Source of the DNA: Mycoplasma_H phocimorsus
Lineage (GTDB): Bacteria > Bacillota_I > Bacilli_A > Mycoplasmatales > Metamycoplasmataceae
DNA length: 42,454 bases
Strand: one strand, 5' to 3'
Assembly (NCBI RefSeq): GCF_030077865.1
Contig: NZ_JASDDP010000006.1
Both the position numbers and the translations under genes were made by a program. The first letter of the stretch is position 1, and each line of letters opens with the position of its first letter. The notes below the pieces were generated by a model. The model was not told where the DNA came from, searched no databases, and worked only from the letters and a program-made list of their open reading frames with translations. Below are positions 10,286 to 21,102 of the stretch, piece after piece.

Positions 10286-11006
10286 AATTATTCCTTTCAA
10301 AATAAGCTAAATATTCAATATTATTCGATTTTTTACCTGTTATTGGGCTTTTTACTAAATCTATAAATTTATAATTTATAGGATCATAATTCTTAACCAT
10401 TTGAATAATTTCTTCATGGTGGCGCTCTTCTACTATTCCCTTTTCTTGAACATAAATTCTTGGAGCTTCAAATTGTGGCTTAATAAGAAGAATTAATTTA
10501 ATATTACCTTTCAATCTTAAAACTGCTTTAAAAACTTCCTTAAGAGAAATAAAAGAAACATCACAAACAACAAAGTCTATATCTTCAGAAATCATTTCTT
10601 TATTAATTAATTTTAAATTAGTTTTTTCATAAACAATTGTTCTCTCATCTCTTCTTAAAGAAAAATCAAGTTGATTTGTGCCTGAATCAATACAATAAAC
10701 TAATTTAGCATCATTAAGTAAAGATATTTGAGTAAAGCCGCCAGTAGAGCTTCCTATATCCACAATATTTTTATCTTTAAAATCTAATTTTCAATATTCA
10801 ATTGCATGTTTAAGTTTATAAGCCCCTCTTGAAACATATTCTTCTTCATAATTTATCTGAATATTCGCTTCTTGATCTACTAAAATATTTGGTAGTAATA
10901 TTGTTTCATAATTAACAAGAACTTTGCCTGATCTAATTAATTTTTGACAAAGTTCATAATTATTAATTTTTTTATTAACTAAATCAATTAATTTAACTTT
11001 CCGCAT
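10275..11006 (-). CDS. tlyA: TlyA-type rRNA 2'-O-methyltransferase / hemolysin A family
   Basis: 243 aa. It has an N-terminal S4 RNA-binding domain (about residues 5-65, INNYELCQKLIRSGKVLVN) followed by YVSRGAYKLKHAIEYW and an FtsJ-like methyltransferase domain. The SAM-binding motif is IVDIGSSTGGFT, the acidic motif is VVCDVSFISL, and the catalytic Lys lies in IKPQFEAP. Family members methylate ribose in 16S and 23S rRNA. The ATG lies inside the 3' end of nusB (14-nt overlap) with AGAG upstream. The 'hemolysin' label is historical. Confidence 0.9.
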
Positions 11007-11409
11007 TTGTTCTCTTTTTGATATCACTAATTTCTCTTCTAATTGAATCCAAGATACCATTGACAAACTTAACTTCTCTTTCGCTAAATGAATAATCACG
11101 AGCTATTTCAATCATTTCATTAATAATAATTTTTGGATTACTATAAATTAATTCAATTGTTCCTAATAATAAAATTGCTCTTAGTAAAAAATTTATTCTA
11201 ATAAATGTTCAATTTTTAGATAAATTTTTAGAAATTATTCCTTCTAAAAAAGCATATTTTTCATTATATATTTCTAATTGTTTTGCTTGTAAAGGTGTTA
11301 ATTCATATTCCTTTACAAGTAATGGAATATTAATTTCATCTTCTAATAATTGATGTTTATAAATAATAGTAATTAAGTCATAACGATATTCTCTTGCGCT
11401 TTTTTTCAT
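10993..11409 (-). CDS. nusB: Transcription antitermination factor NusB
   Basis: 138 aa, all helical as expected. The N-terminus (SAREYRYDLITIIYKHQLL) and the C-terminal block are characteristic: RAILLLGTIELIY, KIIINEMIEIARDYS and FVNGILDSIRRE. It binds boxA with S10 and supports rRNA transcription. It is the first gene of a six-gene operon. The ATG has no Shine-Dalgarno; a TATAAT box ends about 8 nt before it, so the mRNA is probably leaderless. Confidence 0.9.
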
Positions 11410-11417
11410 AATTTATA

Positions 11418-11423
11418 ATTATA
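11418..11423 (-). promoter_or_regulatory. -10 box for nusB (leaderless start)
   Basis: TATAAT on the minus strand ends 8 nt before the nusB ATG, so transcription would start at or next to the A of the start codon. The -35 is weak (TTAATT-like). Confidence 0.45.
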
Positions 11424-11464
11424 ACAATATAAGACAATAAAATTAATATAAAATAACCTATTAA

Positions 11465-11470
11465 TATAAA
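11465..11470 (+). promoter_or_regulatory. -10 box for recO (leaderless start)
   Basis: TATAAA ends 8 nt before the recO ATG, and no Shine-Dalgarno lies between. A second TATAAA box about 18 nt upstream is an alternative that would give a short leader. Confidence 0.4.
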
Positions 11471-11478
11471 ATATTAAT

Positions 11479-12153
11479 ATGGCTGCAGAAAAATTAATTG
11501 GAATAGTAGTAGAGAAAAAAGACTTTAATGACTATGATCAATTAGTTACTTTTTTATGTCCAATTTTTAATAAAAAAATTACTTTTTTAGCACAGGGAGT
11601 AAGAAAAATAAAATCAAAAAACGCAGTAAATTTACAAATGTTTTCAATTATTGAAGCTGAAATATTTTTAAGTAGAAATTTTTCTAAAATATCGAAACTT
11701 AAAAAAGCATATTTGCTTAAAGAATATGATTTTAGTAATGCTTTTGTTCAAATTACACTCGATAAAGTTAAATTTATTTTTTCTAATACTGAAAGAATTA
11801 ATAATAGTTTTTTAAAGCTATATTTTCATGTTTTAGATAAATTTAAAACCGAAGAATGTAATTGATGAATGAGCATACTTTTAGCTAATTCGCCATTAAT
11901 ATTGCCAATAAGACCTTCATCAATAAAGTGCTCTGAATGTGGAAGCGTAAATAAATTGGTTCAATTTAGTTGACATTTAGGGGGGATGAAATGTAAATTT
12001 CATTCAAATAGTATCACCCCGTATAACATGTTATTAAATTATTATTTTTTATTTAACAACTTTGAGAAATATGTAAAGAGTGCAAATATTTATCAAAATG
12101 AACTTATTCAAAAAGAATTACTTAATTTTTTCACAGAAAATGGTTATTTTTAA
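11479..12153 (+). CDS. recO: DNA repair protein RecO
   Basis: 224 aa. The N-terminal OB fold is recognisable (GIVVEKKDFNDYDQLVTFL, FLAQGVRKIKSKNAVNLQ). The C-terminal helical domain has a zinc-site-like CSECG and later KCKFH. RecO loads RecA onto SSB-coated DNA with RecR. The segment from about 11,866 onward needs three TGA codons read as Trp (NWWMSILLA and SWHLGG). It is divergent from nusB with only 69 nt between. It is somewhat short, as in other mycoplasmas. Confidence 0.88.
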
Positions 12154-12193
12154 CATTAAGTTATTTTTTTGCTAATAAAAGGATAAGAAAAAA

Positions 12194-12222
12194 TTGATAA
12201 AAATTTATTTATACTATATATT
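12194..12222 (+). promoter_or_regulatory. Promoter of lacI-type gene (leaderless)
   Basis: TTGATA (12194-12199), a 17-nt spacer, then TATATT (12217-12222). The expected start is about 7 nt downstream, which coincides with the ATG at 12230. No ribosome-binding site is present. Confidence 0.5.
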
Positions 12223-12229
12223 TATATAT

Positions 12230-13165
12230 ATGAATAAACTTACGTATAAGAAAATTGCTGATCGTTCAGGAATTTCAATTAGTAGTATTTCTAGATACTA
12301 CAATAATGGATATATATCAGAATCCGCTAGAAAAAAAATTGAATTTGTAATTAGTGAATATTATAAAAATCAAGGAAGTTCTCGAGTAGACTCGTTATTT
12401 TCAAATATAGTTTTATTGCCTTTTAAAGATAAATATACAACAAACGAAATTGTAAAAGGTATTGAAAATGCAGCAAGTATTGATGGTGAAAAAATTTTCA
12501 TTTTGCGCACTTCTAATGAAATGGATAAATATATCGCTGAAATTGAATATTTAATTAATTTAAAACCAAAATCATTAATTCTTTTTCCGCCTGTTCATGA
12601 TAAACGTATGAAAGATTTTTTAAAACAAAATTCAAGCTTAAATATTTGTGTTTATGGTTATGATTACAATTATTCTAAGAATGTTTTATACAATTATGAA
12701 GAAATGTTTTATAAATTAGTTAAGGAATATTACAAAAAAACACCATGTAAAAAAATGATGTTTCTTATAGATTCAAAAGTTTCTGCTGATATTAAAAATA
12801 TTTGAGTAAATTCTTTTAGAAAGGCTACTCAAGAGCTTGAAATTATTCCTTATATCGTAACTATTGATAGAGAAAATATTGAACAAATTAATAGCATGCT
12901 AACATTTCTTGAAGATGAAAATGTATATGATGTAATTGTTTCTTCTCATGACATTTTTACAAGTATTTTGGCAATACAAAAAAATAAAATTAACTTTAAT
13001 TTAACAGATATTGGTTATTTTTCAAAGTATGATTACAATAAAAAATATAAAGCTAAAATCTTTATTGATTATCAATTGATTGGTGTTAAACTTTATAAAT
13101 TATCTCAGACAAATGCAAGCAATAAAGAAACAAGCATTATTCAAACTCATGTTGTTTATAAATAA
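12230..13165 (+). CDS. LacI-family transcriptional regulator
   Basis: 311 aa. The N-terminal headpiece (residues 1-48) is typical: LTYKKIADRSGISISSISRY, then NGYISESARKKIEFVISEYY. The hinge is followed by a periplasmic-binding-protein-like effector domain (FSNIVLLPFKD, NEIVKGIENAAS), but the classical sugar-binding residues are not obvious and the C-terminus is short (family about 330 aa). An in-frame TGA near 12,804 is Trp. An upstream ATG at 12194 overlaps the -35 box and is not preferred. The gene is monocistronic with its own terminator. No sugar transport or metabolism gene lies nearby, so its target is unknown. Confidence 0.87.
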
Positions 13166-13171
13166 AATTAG

Positions 13172-13198
13172 CATTAAGTTTATCTTGATGTTTTTTTT
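13172..13198 (+). terminator. Terminator of lacI-type gene
   Basis: CATTAAG (13172-13178) pairs with CTTGATG (13184-13190), with one U-G pair, around a TTTAT loop and is followed by eight T residues on the plus strand. Confidence 0.75.
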
Positions 13199-13204
13199 AT
13201 TTAA

Positions 13205-13234
13205 AATAAAAAAAACATCGATAAAAATCGATGC
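13205..13234 (-). terminator. Terminator of pyrG
   Basis: On the minus strand CATCGAT pairs with ATCGATG around a short A/T loop (stem 13216-13233) and is followed by TTTTTTTTATTTT. It faces the lacI terminator; the two also pair with each other over AGCAT/ATGCT and GATG/CATC. Confidence 0.8.
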
Positions 13235-13237
13235 TAA

Positions 13238-14836
13238 TTACTTCATTGCTTTTATAAATGATAAAAATAATGGATGAGGATCAAGTGGCTGAGAATTAAA
13301 TTCAGGATGATATTGAACACCTACATAAAATTTATGTGATTTTAATTCACAAATTTCTGCTAACTTAGTTTTAGGTTCTTGACCGCTAAAAATAAATTCA
13401 TCATCTTCAATTTGGTCGCGATACATTGGATTAATTTCAAATCTATGTCTGTGTCTTTCACTAATTAAAGTTTTTTTGTAAATATCAAATGCTTTGGTTC
13501 CTTCTTTAATTTCTGTATCACTAGCACCAAGTCTCAAGCTTCCACCTATAGATTGGCTTTCATCTTTACCTCTAATGTAATCAAGAACATATACTTCTTC
13601 TTTATCGTCAGTTTTAAATTCATAACTTGTGGCTTTTTTAATTCCTTTTCTTCTAGCTTGATTAATGCTCATAACTTGCATACCCAAACAAATACCTAAA
13701 GTAGGAATATTATTTTCTCTAGAATATTCAGAAATGATAATTTTTCCATCAATACCACGATGACCAAAACCGGGAAGAATCAAAATACCATCAGTTTCTT
13801 CTAAAACTAATTTAACGTCTTCATTATTTTTAATGTTTTCTGATTCAACTCACTTAAGTTTTAAGTTAATTTTTTCATAAGCGGCTGCTATTTTTAGCGC
13901 TTCAATAATTGACTTATATGCATCTTCGAAAGTAGTATATTTACCTACCATTGCGATAGTAATTTTTTGATTATCTTTATTTTTGAGTAAAGAAACAAAA
14001 TTTTTCCAATCATCTAAATAGGCTTTTTTATTTTCAATATTAAAATTATTTAAAATGACTTCACAAATCCCTTTTTCCTCTAAATATAAAGGAATTTCAT
14101 AAACTTGTTTAAAATCAGGAATTGAGATTACACTAGATTTAGGTAAGAATGTATATTTAGCAATTTTTTCAATTGCATCACTAGTTACTGGTTTGTGGCT
14201 ACGAAGAACTACCATGTTAGGGCTAATTCCAAGTTGTCTTAATAAAGCAATTGATTGTTGAGTAGGTTTGGATTTAAAATCACCACTAGAATTTAAAAAT
14301 GGAACAAATGAATTATGAATTAAATAAACTAAATCTGGCATTTCATACTTAAGCTGGGCAATAGTATGAAAAAATGCATTAGATTCAATATCACCAACAG
14401 TTCCACCAATCTCCACAATAGCAAAATCAGGATTATATTTTTCACCAATGCTTAAGATGGCTTTTTTTATTTCATCGGTAAAATGTGGAACAATTTGAAC
14501 TGTTTTACCATTATATTTTCCATTTCTCTCATTATTTATTAATCTTGTTAATAATTTTCCAGATGAAATTGAAGAATCTTTAGAAAGAGTAATTCCTAAA
14601 AATCTTTCATAGTGTCCAAGATCTAAATCTGTTTCTCCGCCATCATTTGTAACATAAACTTCACCATGTTCATATGGCGAAAGCACTCCTGGATCAACAT
14701 TTAAATATGGGTCCATTTTTAATACAAAGGTTTTAAAACCCCGTGCTTTAAGCAACCTTCCAATACTTGCTGCTGCTATTCCTTTTCCAAGCCCTGAAAT
14801 AACACCGCCAGTAATAAATAAATATTTTGTTTTCAT
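13238..14836 (-). CDS. pyrG: CTP synthase
   Basis: A 532-aa enzyme, full length, that makes CTP from UTP, ATP and glutamine. The N-terminal synthase domain starts FITGGVISGLGKGIAAASIG and has LKMDPYLNVDPG, GEVYVTNDGGETDLDLGHYE and EIGGTVGDIES. The C-terminal class I glutaminase has ILPGFGHRG, the nucleophile in TLGICLGMQ, and the His/Glu pair in GVQYHPEFNS. One TGA-encoded Trp (about 13,850) splits the frame, and a TGG Trp is also used. The ATG is preceded by TTAGGAG. It is a single-gene transcript between a TATAAT-like promoter and a strong terminator. Confidence 0.97.
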
Positions 14837-14867
14837 TATTCTCCTAAATTTATATGATTATTTTTTA

Positions 14868-14873
14868 TTATAA
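14868..14873 (-). promoter_or_regulatory. -10 box of pyrG promoter
   Basis: TATAAT on the minus strand lies about 31 nt before the pyrG ATG, leaving room for the TTAGGAG ribosome-binding site. Confidence 0.45.
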
Positions 14874-14922
14874 CAAATTAATAATTTTTAATAATTAATA
14901 AAAAATAGTAAAATAGTTGCTT

Positions 14923-15378
14923 TTATCCTACAATTCTTAAAATTATTGCTATTAAAAGAAAAATAAAAGATTCACCAAAAATAAATCAAAATGATAATAC
15001 TCAATATTTTTCTTGGCTTTGTTTAACTTGATGTTGTTTTAAAAGCATTTCTCTTTTGCTTTCACTTAATGAAGATTCTTTGATTGTTTTAATATATTTT
15101 TCTGCTTTATTTTTTTTAATTTTATTAATAATGGAAGGCATAAATCCAACTTTTAAAATAGTAATTAAAAATAAAAAACATAAAGAAAGAATTGCAATTA
15201 TTGAAAACATATTTTCAAATTTTCTTATTAATAATTCTTCACGATTTTTTTGAATAAATCAAACTGCAATAAAACTTAATATAAAAATAATTTGTAAAAC
15301 GCAAATTAAAATAATATTAGATTTATTTAAACTTTTTTTTAATTTTTCTTTGTAGTTTAAAGGTATGTTTTGCTTCAT
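14923..15378 (-). CDS. Hypothetical small membrane protein
   Basis: 151 aa, family not recognised. There is a basic N-terminus (MKQNIPLNYKEKLKKSLNK), then a membrane helix (about 22-42, IILICVLQIIFILSFIAVWF), a second (about 57-80, FSIIAILSLCFLFLITILK), a charged Lys/Glu-rich middle (KIKKNKAEKYIKTIKESSLS) and a third helix at the C-terminus (about 126-150, WFIFGESFIFLLIAIILRIVG). It is monocistronic and divergent from the DUF4298 gene; the shared 57-nt spacer has TATAAT-like boxes in both directions. No ribosome-binding site is evident. Confidence 0.75.
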
Positions 15379-15406
15379 ATTAATTATTATATTAGAATAA
15401 TAATAT

Positions 15407-15412
15407 AATTAA
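15407..15412 (+). promoter_or_regulatory. -10 box between divergent small genes
   Basis: TATAAT lies 23 nt before the start at 15436. The opposite strand offers a similar TATAAT-like box for the small membrane protein, within a near-palindromic AT segment. Confidence 0.4.
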
Positions 15413-15435
15413 TTAACTAAATTATTGGAAAAAAA

Positions 15436-15735
15436 ATGGAAGTAGAGCAAAAAATTCAAGATATGGAAGATATTTTAGAAAGAAATATTAAAGTAAATGA
15501 GCAATTAGAAGAATTATTATTAGAAATCAAAAATGATAAAGATTTTAAAACTTTACTTGAATATTATTATTCAAATGAAAGAAAACAACATTTAGAAATT
15601 GATAAAACTCACCAACTAGATCATATTAGGCGCGGCATTCTTTCTGAAGATGGAATTTGAAATGTTATTACACAAAGAACAGAATTGGCTTTTCTAATGT
15701 TAGAAATAGCCCAAAAAATTTTAAAAAATGAGTAA
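15436..15735 (+). CDS. DUF4298-like small protein
   Basis: 99 aa, acidic and helical. The N-terminal half is a predicted helix (QDMEDILERNIKVNEQLEEL). It is followed by LLEYYYSNERKQH and the conserved-looking RRGILSEDGIWNVI, and a last helix ELAFLMLEIAQKIL. The order of LEEL, YY-S and RGxLSEDG matches DUF4298 proteins of Firmicutes, whose function is unknown. A TGA at 15658 is Trp. The gene is monocistronic, with an intrinsic terminator 30 nt after the stop. Confidence 0.75.
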
Positions 15736-15764
15736 TATTAATAATAAATAATTAATTAAAATTA

Positions 15765-15800
15765 TTTAGCACAAATTATGTGTTAAATTTTTATATTTTT
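15765..15800 (+). terminator. Terminator of DUF4298 gene
   Basis: TTTAGCACA (15765-15773) pairs with TGTGTTAAA (15779-15787), with one G-U pair, and is followed by TTTTTATATTTTT. Confidence 0.75.
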
Positions 15801-15859
15801 GTGAACTTTTAACTGTAAAAATTGAAATATTAATAATAATTATCTTCTATGTTTATATA

Positions 15860-15886
15860 TTGAATTTTTTAATAAATTGATATAAT
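15860..15886 (+). promoter_or_regulatory. Promoter of asnS operon
   Basis: TTGAAT (15860-15865) and TATAAT (15881-15886) are 15-16 nt apart, and TG one base before the -10 makes it an extended -10 (TGATATAAT). The leader of about 20 nt holds TAGGAG. Confidence 0.6.
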
Positions 15887-15912
15887 TAATTAAATAAATT
15901 TAGGAGAAAAAT

Positions 15913-17256
15913 ATGGTAATTGAAATTTTTAGGAACCCTGAAAAATATAATAAAAAACAAATAACTTTAAAGGGATGAGTTGAAACTTTTAGGAGTAATA
16001 AAAAAATTGGTTTTATCGAATTAAATGATGGAAGTAGTGTTAAAAATATTCAACTTGTAATTAAATCAGATAATAAAGATTTTGCAATTTTAGATGAGTT
16101 AAGTATTGGAAGTTCAATAAAAGTTACTGGAGTAATTAAACATACTCCAAACTCAAAACAGGAATTTGAATTAGTTGTAGATGAATTAAAAATTCTTAAA
16201 CTTGCACATAAAGATTATCCAATTCAAAAACAATTAATGAACTTAGAAACACTAAGAGAAATTCCGCATGTAAGACATCGCACAAAATATTTAAGAAGTG
16301 TAATGTTAATAAGATCTTCATTATCTCAAAATATTCATAAATACTTTACTTTAAAAAGTTTTCTTAATGTTCACTCACCTATTATTACTTCAAATGATGG
16401 TGAAGGAGCAGGAGAAACATTTAAAGTTTCATCTGAAGCTATAGAGAATTTTTTCGGAAATAAAAAGGCTACACTTGGAGTTACTGGACAATTACATGCT
16501 GAATCATATGCTTTAGGATTTGGTAAAGTTTATACATTTGCTCCAACATTTAGGGCTGAAAACTCAAATACTAAAAAACATTTAGCCGAGTTTTGAATGA
16601 TGGAGCCTGAAATGGCTTTTTATGATCTTCATGAAACAATTCAACTTGCAGATGATATGCTTAAAACAGTTATTAAAGAAACGCTTGAAGATCGTAAATT
16701 TGAATTTGAATACTTAAATGAAAAATCTGAAGGTCAATTATTAGAAAAAATTAACACTTACCTAAATAATGAATTAGTTAAATTAGATTACTCAAAAGCT
16801 ATTGAAATATTAAAAAAATATAGCGACAAATTTATTAATAATGATTTACATTTTGGTGTAGATTTAGCTACTGAACATGAAAGATTTATTTGTGAAGAAG
16901 TAATTAAGGGGCCAGTCGCTATTATTAATTATCCAAAAGATATTAAGGCATTTTATATGCATCAAAATGAAGATGGAAAAACTGTAGCTGCTTTTGATTT
17001 ACTTGTTCCGGGCATTGGTGAAATGATAGGTGGTAGTCAAAGAGAATGTGACTATGACAAATTATTAAACAGAGTTACACAGTTAGGTATTGATAAAGAG
17101 GATTTAGATTGATACTTAAACTTAAGAAGATGAGGAGATGTTCAATCTTCAGGATTTGGTCTAGGATTTGAACGTCTTGTTATGTATGTAACTGGTGCCG
17201 AAAACATTAGAGATACAATTCCATATCCTCGTACTGTAAATAACTTAAGAATGTAA
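15913..17256 (+). CDS. asnS: Asparaginyl-tRNA synthetase
   Basis: A 447-aa class IIb synthetase. The N-terminal OB domain (about 1-110, TLKGWVETFRSNKKIGFIEL) is followed by the catalytic core. RHRTKYLRSVMLIRSSL and FLNVHSPIITSNDGEGAGE open it. Motif 2 is TFRAENSNTKKHLAEFWMME, and motif 3 is GFGLGFERLVMYVTGAENIR. EGAGETF and the absence of an Asp-specific signature support Asn over Asp. TGA codons at 16594, 17110, 17131 and elsewhere encode Trp. TAGGAG lies 6 nt before the ATG. It is the first gene of a five-gene plus-strand operon. Confidence 0.96.
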
Positions 17257-17264
17257 GGTGAAAA

Positions 17265-18275
17265 ATGAAACTATCAATAATAAGTATCATTTTTAATAAT
17301 GATAAAAATATTAACGTTAATAAATTTATTGATGGATTTTCTGTACAAGAAGACCAAGATTTTGAATTAATATTAGTATTTCAAAAAGTAACAAAGAAAC
17401 TTATGAATAAACTTAAAAAAGTTCCCAATAAACTTAAAGATAAAATTAAATTTATTTTTAATTATAAAAGTATAAGTTATGAACAATGTGTATTTCAAGG
17501 CATGGAAAAGGCAATGGGCAGATACATTAGTATTATTAATACTGACAATAAAATTAAAGACTATTTAGTTAAAAGATTAAATGAAATTAATCAAGAAGAT
17601 GTACAAATAGTTGAATATAAACCTCGTTTGGTAGGCAATGTTAAATGAAAACCCATTAAACGTCTTGAAGAAAATAAAATTTATGATCAAAGTAATATTG
17701 AATTTATTGCTAAATCTTTTCCCTTTTTATTTAATAAAATTTTCAAAAAAGATTTAGTTGAAAAAGTTCTTGAAATAAAAAACTTAGAGTTAAGACTTAA
17801 TTCTAAACTTTCAATTAATATTCTTTATTATTTACTTTTAAATACTAATACTTATAAATATATAGATCAAAGAATTACTAGAGAATATATTGCTAAAAAA
17901 TTTAGTGCTTTTTCAAAAACATATAATAAAAGTTGAATAAATTTATGCAAATATATTCAAGAAAATAATATTAATGCTAAAGAAGAATTATTTTATGCAA
18001 GAATTTATTTTGAAGCATTGTTATTACCTGGTCTTTTATTTGGTAATTCACATTGATTTTCTAAAATATATAAAAAATTGTCTTTACATTCAAATAAACC
18101 ATCTGAATTAAATATAAAAGCTATTTCAGATAAAATTAACAAAATTTATGAATCTAAAAAAGATCCAGTTAGTGCTAATAAATATATAAATCAAAATAAT
18201 CTTGAAGCACAAACGCTATTAAAACCTATCGAATTATCAAGTTGAAATAAAATATTAAGTAATTTTGAAGAGTAA
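17265..18275 (+). CDS. Glycosyltransferase family 2-like protein (degenerate)
   Basis: 336 aa. The first about 100 residues follow the GT-A fold of family 2 transferases: KLSIISIIFNNDKNINVNKF, FELILVFQK, and YEQCVFQGMEKAMGRYISII. Where active enzymes have a DxD, this one reads INTDNKIKDY, so metal and sugar binding may be altered. The remaining about 220 residues are helical and not recognised. The ATG is 8 nt after the asnS stop, with AAGGTG between. Polysaccharide or glycolipid synthesis is possible; a decayed or structural role is equally open. Confidence 0.6.
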
Positions 18276-18894
18276 TTACGGATATAAAAATGCCGGGTTT
18301 TGAAAGCGGTTTTTTGTTAATACCATTAATTTATCAATAGTTTTTACAATTATTTTTCTTTTTATTTTTTTTGACAAAACAAAAAATAATTTTCATTTAT
18401 TAATTCAATTAACTGTTTTTAGTTTAATAATATTCTCTAATTATTTTTTATTGCCTTTAATTAGTAAAAAAGGCAATTTAGGAATGTTATTTTTGAAAGT
18501 GAAATATATTTCACAAAATTTTAATAATAGTGTATTAAAACGCAATTTGCTTTCTTCTTTTTATTGAATCTTTACGATATTTAGTTTATTTTTTATTTAC
18601 AACTCAATTAAAGATATTAATAATCTTCATACTTTTGAAATGCTAAAACAAAATATTAATCGCATTCAAAGCTATATTATTCTTCTTTTTTCATCTCTTA
18701 CCGGGATGATTGCTCTTATTTATTTAGTTGATGCTTTATTTATTTTATTCAAAAAAAATAGATTAAGCTTTATTGATATTTTGTCATCTTCTCGTTATGT
18801 AGAAGATAAAAAATATCAAATTGATGAAAATCAAATAATTCTATATCCATTTAAAACAAAACATAAACAAGTTATATGAACTTTCAAGGAGTAA
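18265..18894 (+). CDS. RDD-domain membrane protein
   Basis: 209 aa with a non-ATG start. The only suitable codon in frame after the upstream stop is TTG at 18265, giving MKSNYGYKNAGFWKRFF, which is the usual beginning of RDD proteins (aromatic-AGFW-R). Membrane helices follow (VNTINLSIVFTIIFLFIFF, LLIQLTVFSLIIFSNYFLLP, WIFTIFSLFFIYN, IILLFSSLTGMIALIYLVDA). The C-terminal NRLSFIDILSSSRYV corresponds to the RDD closing motif. It overlaps the glycosyltransferase gene by 11 nt, and pcrA starts 2 nt after its stop. RDD proteins are thought to be transport-related; substrate unknown. Confidence 0.75.
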
Positions 18895-18896
18895 AC

Positions 18897-21101
18897 ATGA
18901 ATCAAAATAAACAGATGGCAGAAAAAATAATATCAGGACTTAATGATGAACAAAAGTTTGCAGTCTTGCATTTTGACTCTCCTTTAAGAATTATTGCTAG
19001 TGCTGGATCGGGAAAAACTAAAGTTATTACAAGAAAAATTCTTTATTTAATAAATATTGAAAATGTTGATCCTTCTTCAATATTAGCTATTACATTTACA
19101 AATAGAGCAGCAAATGAAATGGCGCAAAGAATTAAATCAAAATCATATTCAAATTCAAATGGTTTAATAACATCTACTTTTCATTCGCTTTGTGCCATGA
19201 TATTAAGGCAAGATATAGATAAAATTGGTAGAAAAAGAGATTTTCATATTGTTGATAAAAAAGATGTTAAAGCAATTATTAATAATATTCAGCAAAAATT
19301 AGGAATAAATAATGATGATTTAAATTATAAAGATGTAATAGAATTTATTCATATTGCAAAAATTAAGGAACTTGATCTTGCTGAATATATTAAAGATAAA
19401 AATAATAATCCTGATGCTAAGCTTAAAGTAAAAATTTTGAAACTTTATAAAGAAGAATTAGTAAAAGCAAATAGTTTAGACTTTCATGATTTATTACTTT
19501 TTACTAAAAAGCTATTTCAAGAAAATGATCAAATTAGAGAAAAATGATCTAAAAAATATAAATATTTATTAGTTGATGAATTCCAAGATACAAATGATGT
19601 TCAATACTACATAGTAAAAGTATTATCACAAAATGCCCATATTACTATTGTTGGTGATCCTGATCAGACTATTTATTCTTGAAGAGGTGCTTCTGTAGAT
19701 TTAATGATTAATTTTGATCAAGATTTTACAAATTGTAAAACAATCAAACTTTCGCAAAATTATCGTTCAACTAAAAAAATAGTTGAGGCCGCAAATAATT
19801 TAATTAGTTATAATAAAAATAGATTAGATAAAAAATTGTATACAGAAAATGTTGAGGGTGAAGATATTGAATACTTTAGAGCCTATGATACTGAAGCTGA
19901 AGCAAAATGAGTTGTTAATAAAATAAATGAACTTAAAAAGAAAAAAAATCAACTTAAATCTATTGCTATTTTTTATCGATCAAACTATTATTCAAGAACA
20001 TTTGAGGAAGAACTTGTACGTGCTAATATAAATCATAAAATTTATGGTGGTGAAAGATTTTTTGAACGTAAGGAAGTTAAAGATGTTTTAGCGTTTTTAA
20101 GAGTTTTATATGATAAAAACTTTTTATCATTAGATAGAGTTATTAATATTCCTACAAGAGGAATTGGTAGTGTAAGTAAAGCAAAATTATTTGAATATGC
20201 TGAGAAGTTTAAAAAATCTAATAATGAAGAAGTTAAAGTTATTGATGTAATAAAAGAGCGTATTAATCATATTGATTTTCCTATCAAGGGCGATAAACGT
20301 AAACAATTATTTAAGTTTGTTAAAAACATTTTAAAATATAGCAAACTTTTAAAAGAGGGCAAAATTTGTAAAACTCTTGATGAATTTCTTGAACAAATTA
20401 ATTATTATAAATATATTGAAGATCAATCAAGTTTAAGGGGGGCGCCAATTAACAATGTTAATGAGTTAATATCTTCAATAAAAGCATGAGAAAACGAAAA
20501 TAAAGACAAAAGCGTAAGAGAATATTTAGAACATGTTGCTCTTATGACATCTACAACTGATGAAGAAACTACAAAAAATTATATTTCGCTTATGACTATT
20601 CATTCAGCTAAAGGGTTACAATTTGATAATGTTTTTATAGTTGGTATGACAAATGATGTTTTCCCAGCTGCTAAAGCAAGAAGTAAGGATTATTTTTCTG
20701 ATGAAGCACAAAAAATGGAAGAAGAAAGAAGACTTGCTTATGTAGCAATTACTAGAGCGAAGAAACGTCTTTTTCTTTCAGATTGTCGCGGCTATAATTA
20801 TCAATCAGAAACATCAAAAACGCCTTCATATTTTTTAAAAGAAATGGGAGTTAATATTCACAGCTCAATTCCCAAAACGCTAAGTGATGAATTAGAACCT
20901 GTTGAAGAAGAACTATCATTAGATGATGAGCGCGATTTATATGAAGGCGATATTGTTTCACATTCAAAATATGGCGAAGGTATTATTAAAGAAGTAGTTG
21001 GTGATACAGTAATAATTGATTTTGGGTTTGAAGAAGGAGAAAAGCAAATTCTTAAAAATCATAGTTCTTTTAAATTATTAAGAAGAAGAGAAGAAATTTA
21101 A
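18897..21101 (+). CDS. pcrA: UvrD/PcrA-type 3'-5' DNA helicase
   Basis: A 734-aa superfamily 1A helicase, full length. Motifs in order: Q motif LNDEQKFAV, Walker A ASAGSGKTK (about residue 37), Ia ITFTNRAANEMAQRI, II LLVDEFQDTNDVQY (about 226), III VGDPDQTIYSWRGA, IV YRSNYYSRTFE, V LMTIHSAKGLQFDNVFI and VI RRLAYVAITRAKKRLF. It ends in a Tudor-like domain (GDIVSHSKYGEGIIKEVVGD) typical of PcrA. It acts in repair and plasmid/replication fork processing. AAGGAG is 6 nt before the ATG used. Several TGA Trp codons occur. Confidence 0.95.
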
Positions 21102-21102
21102 A

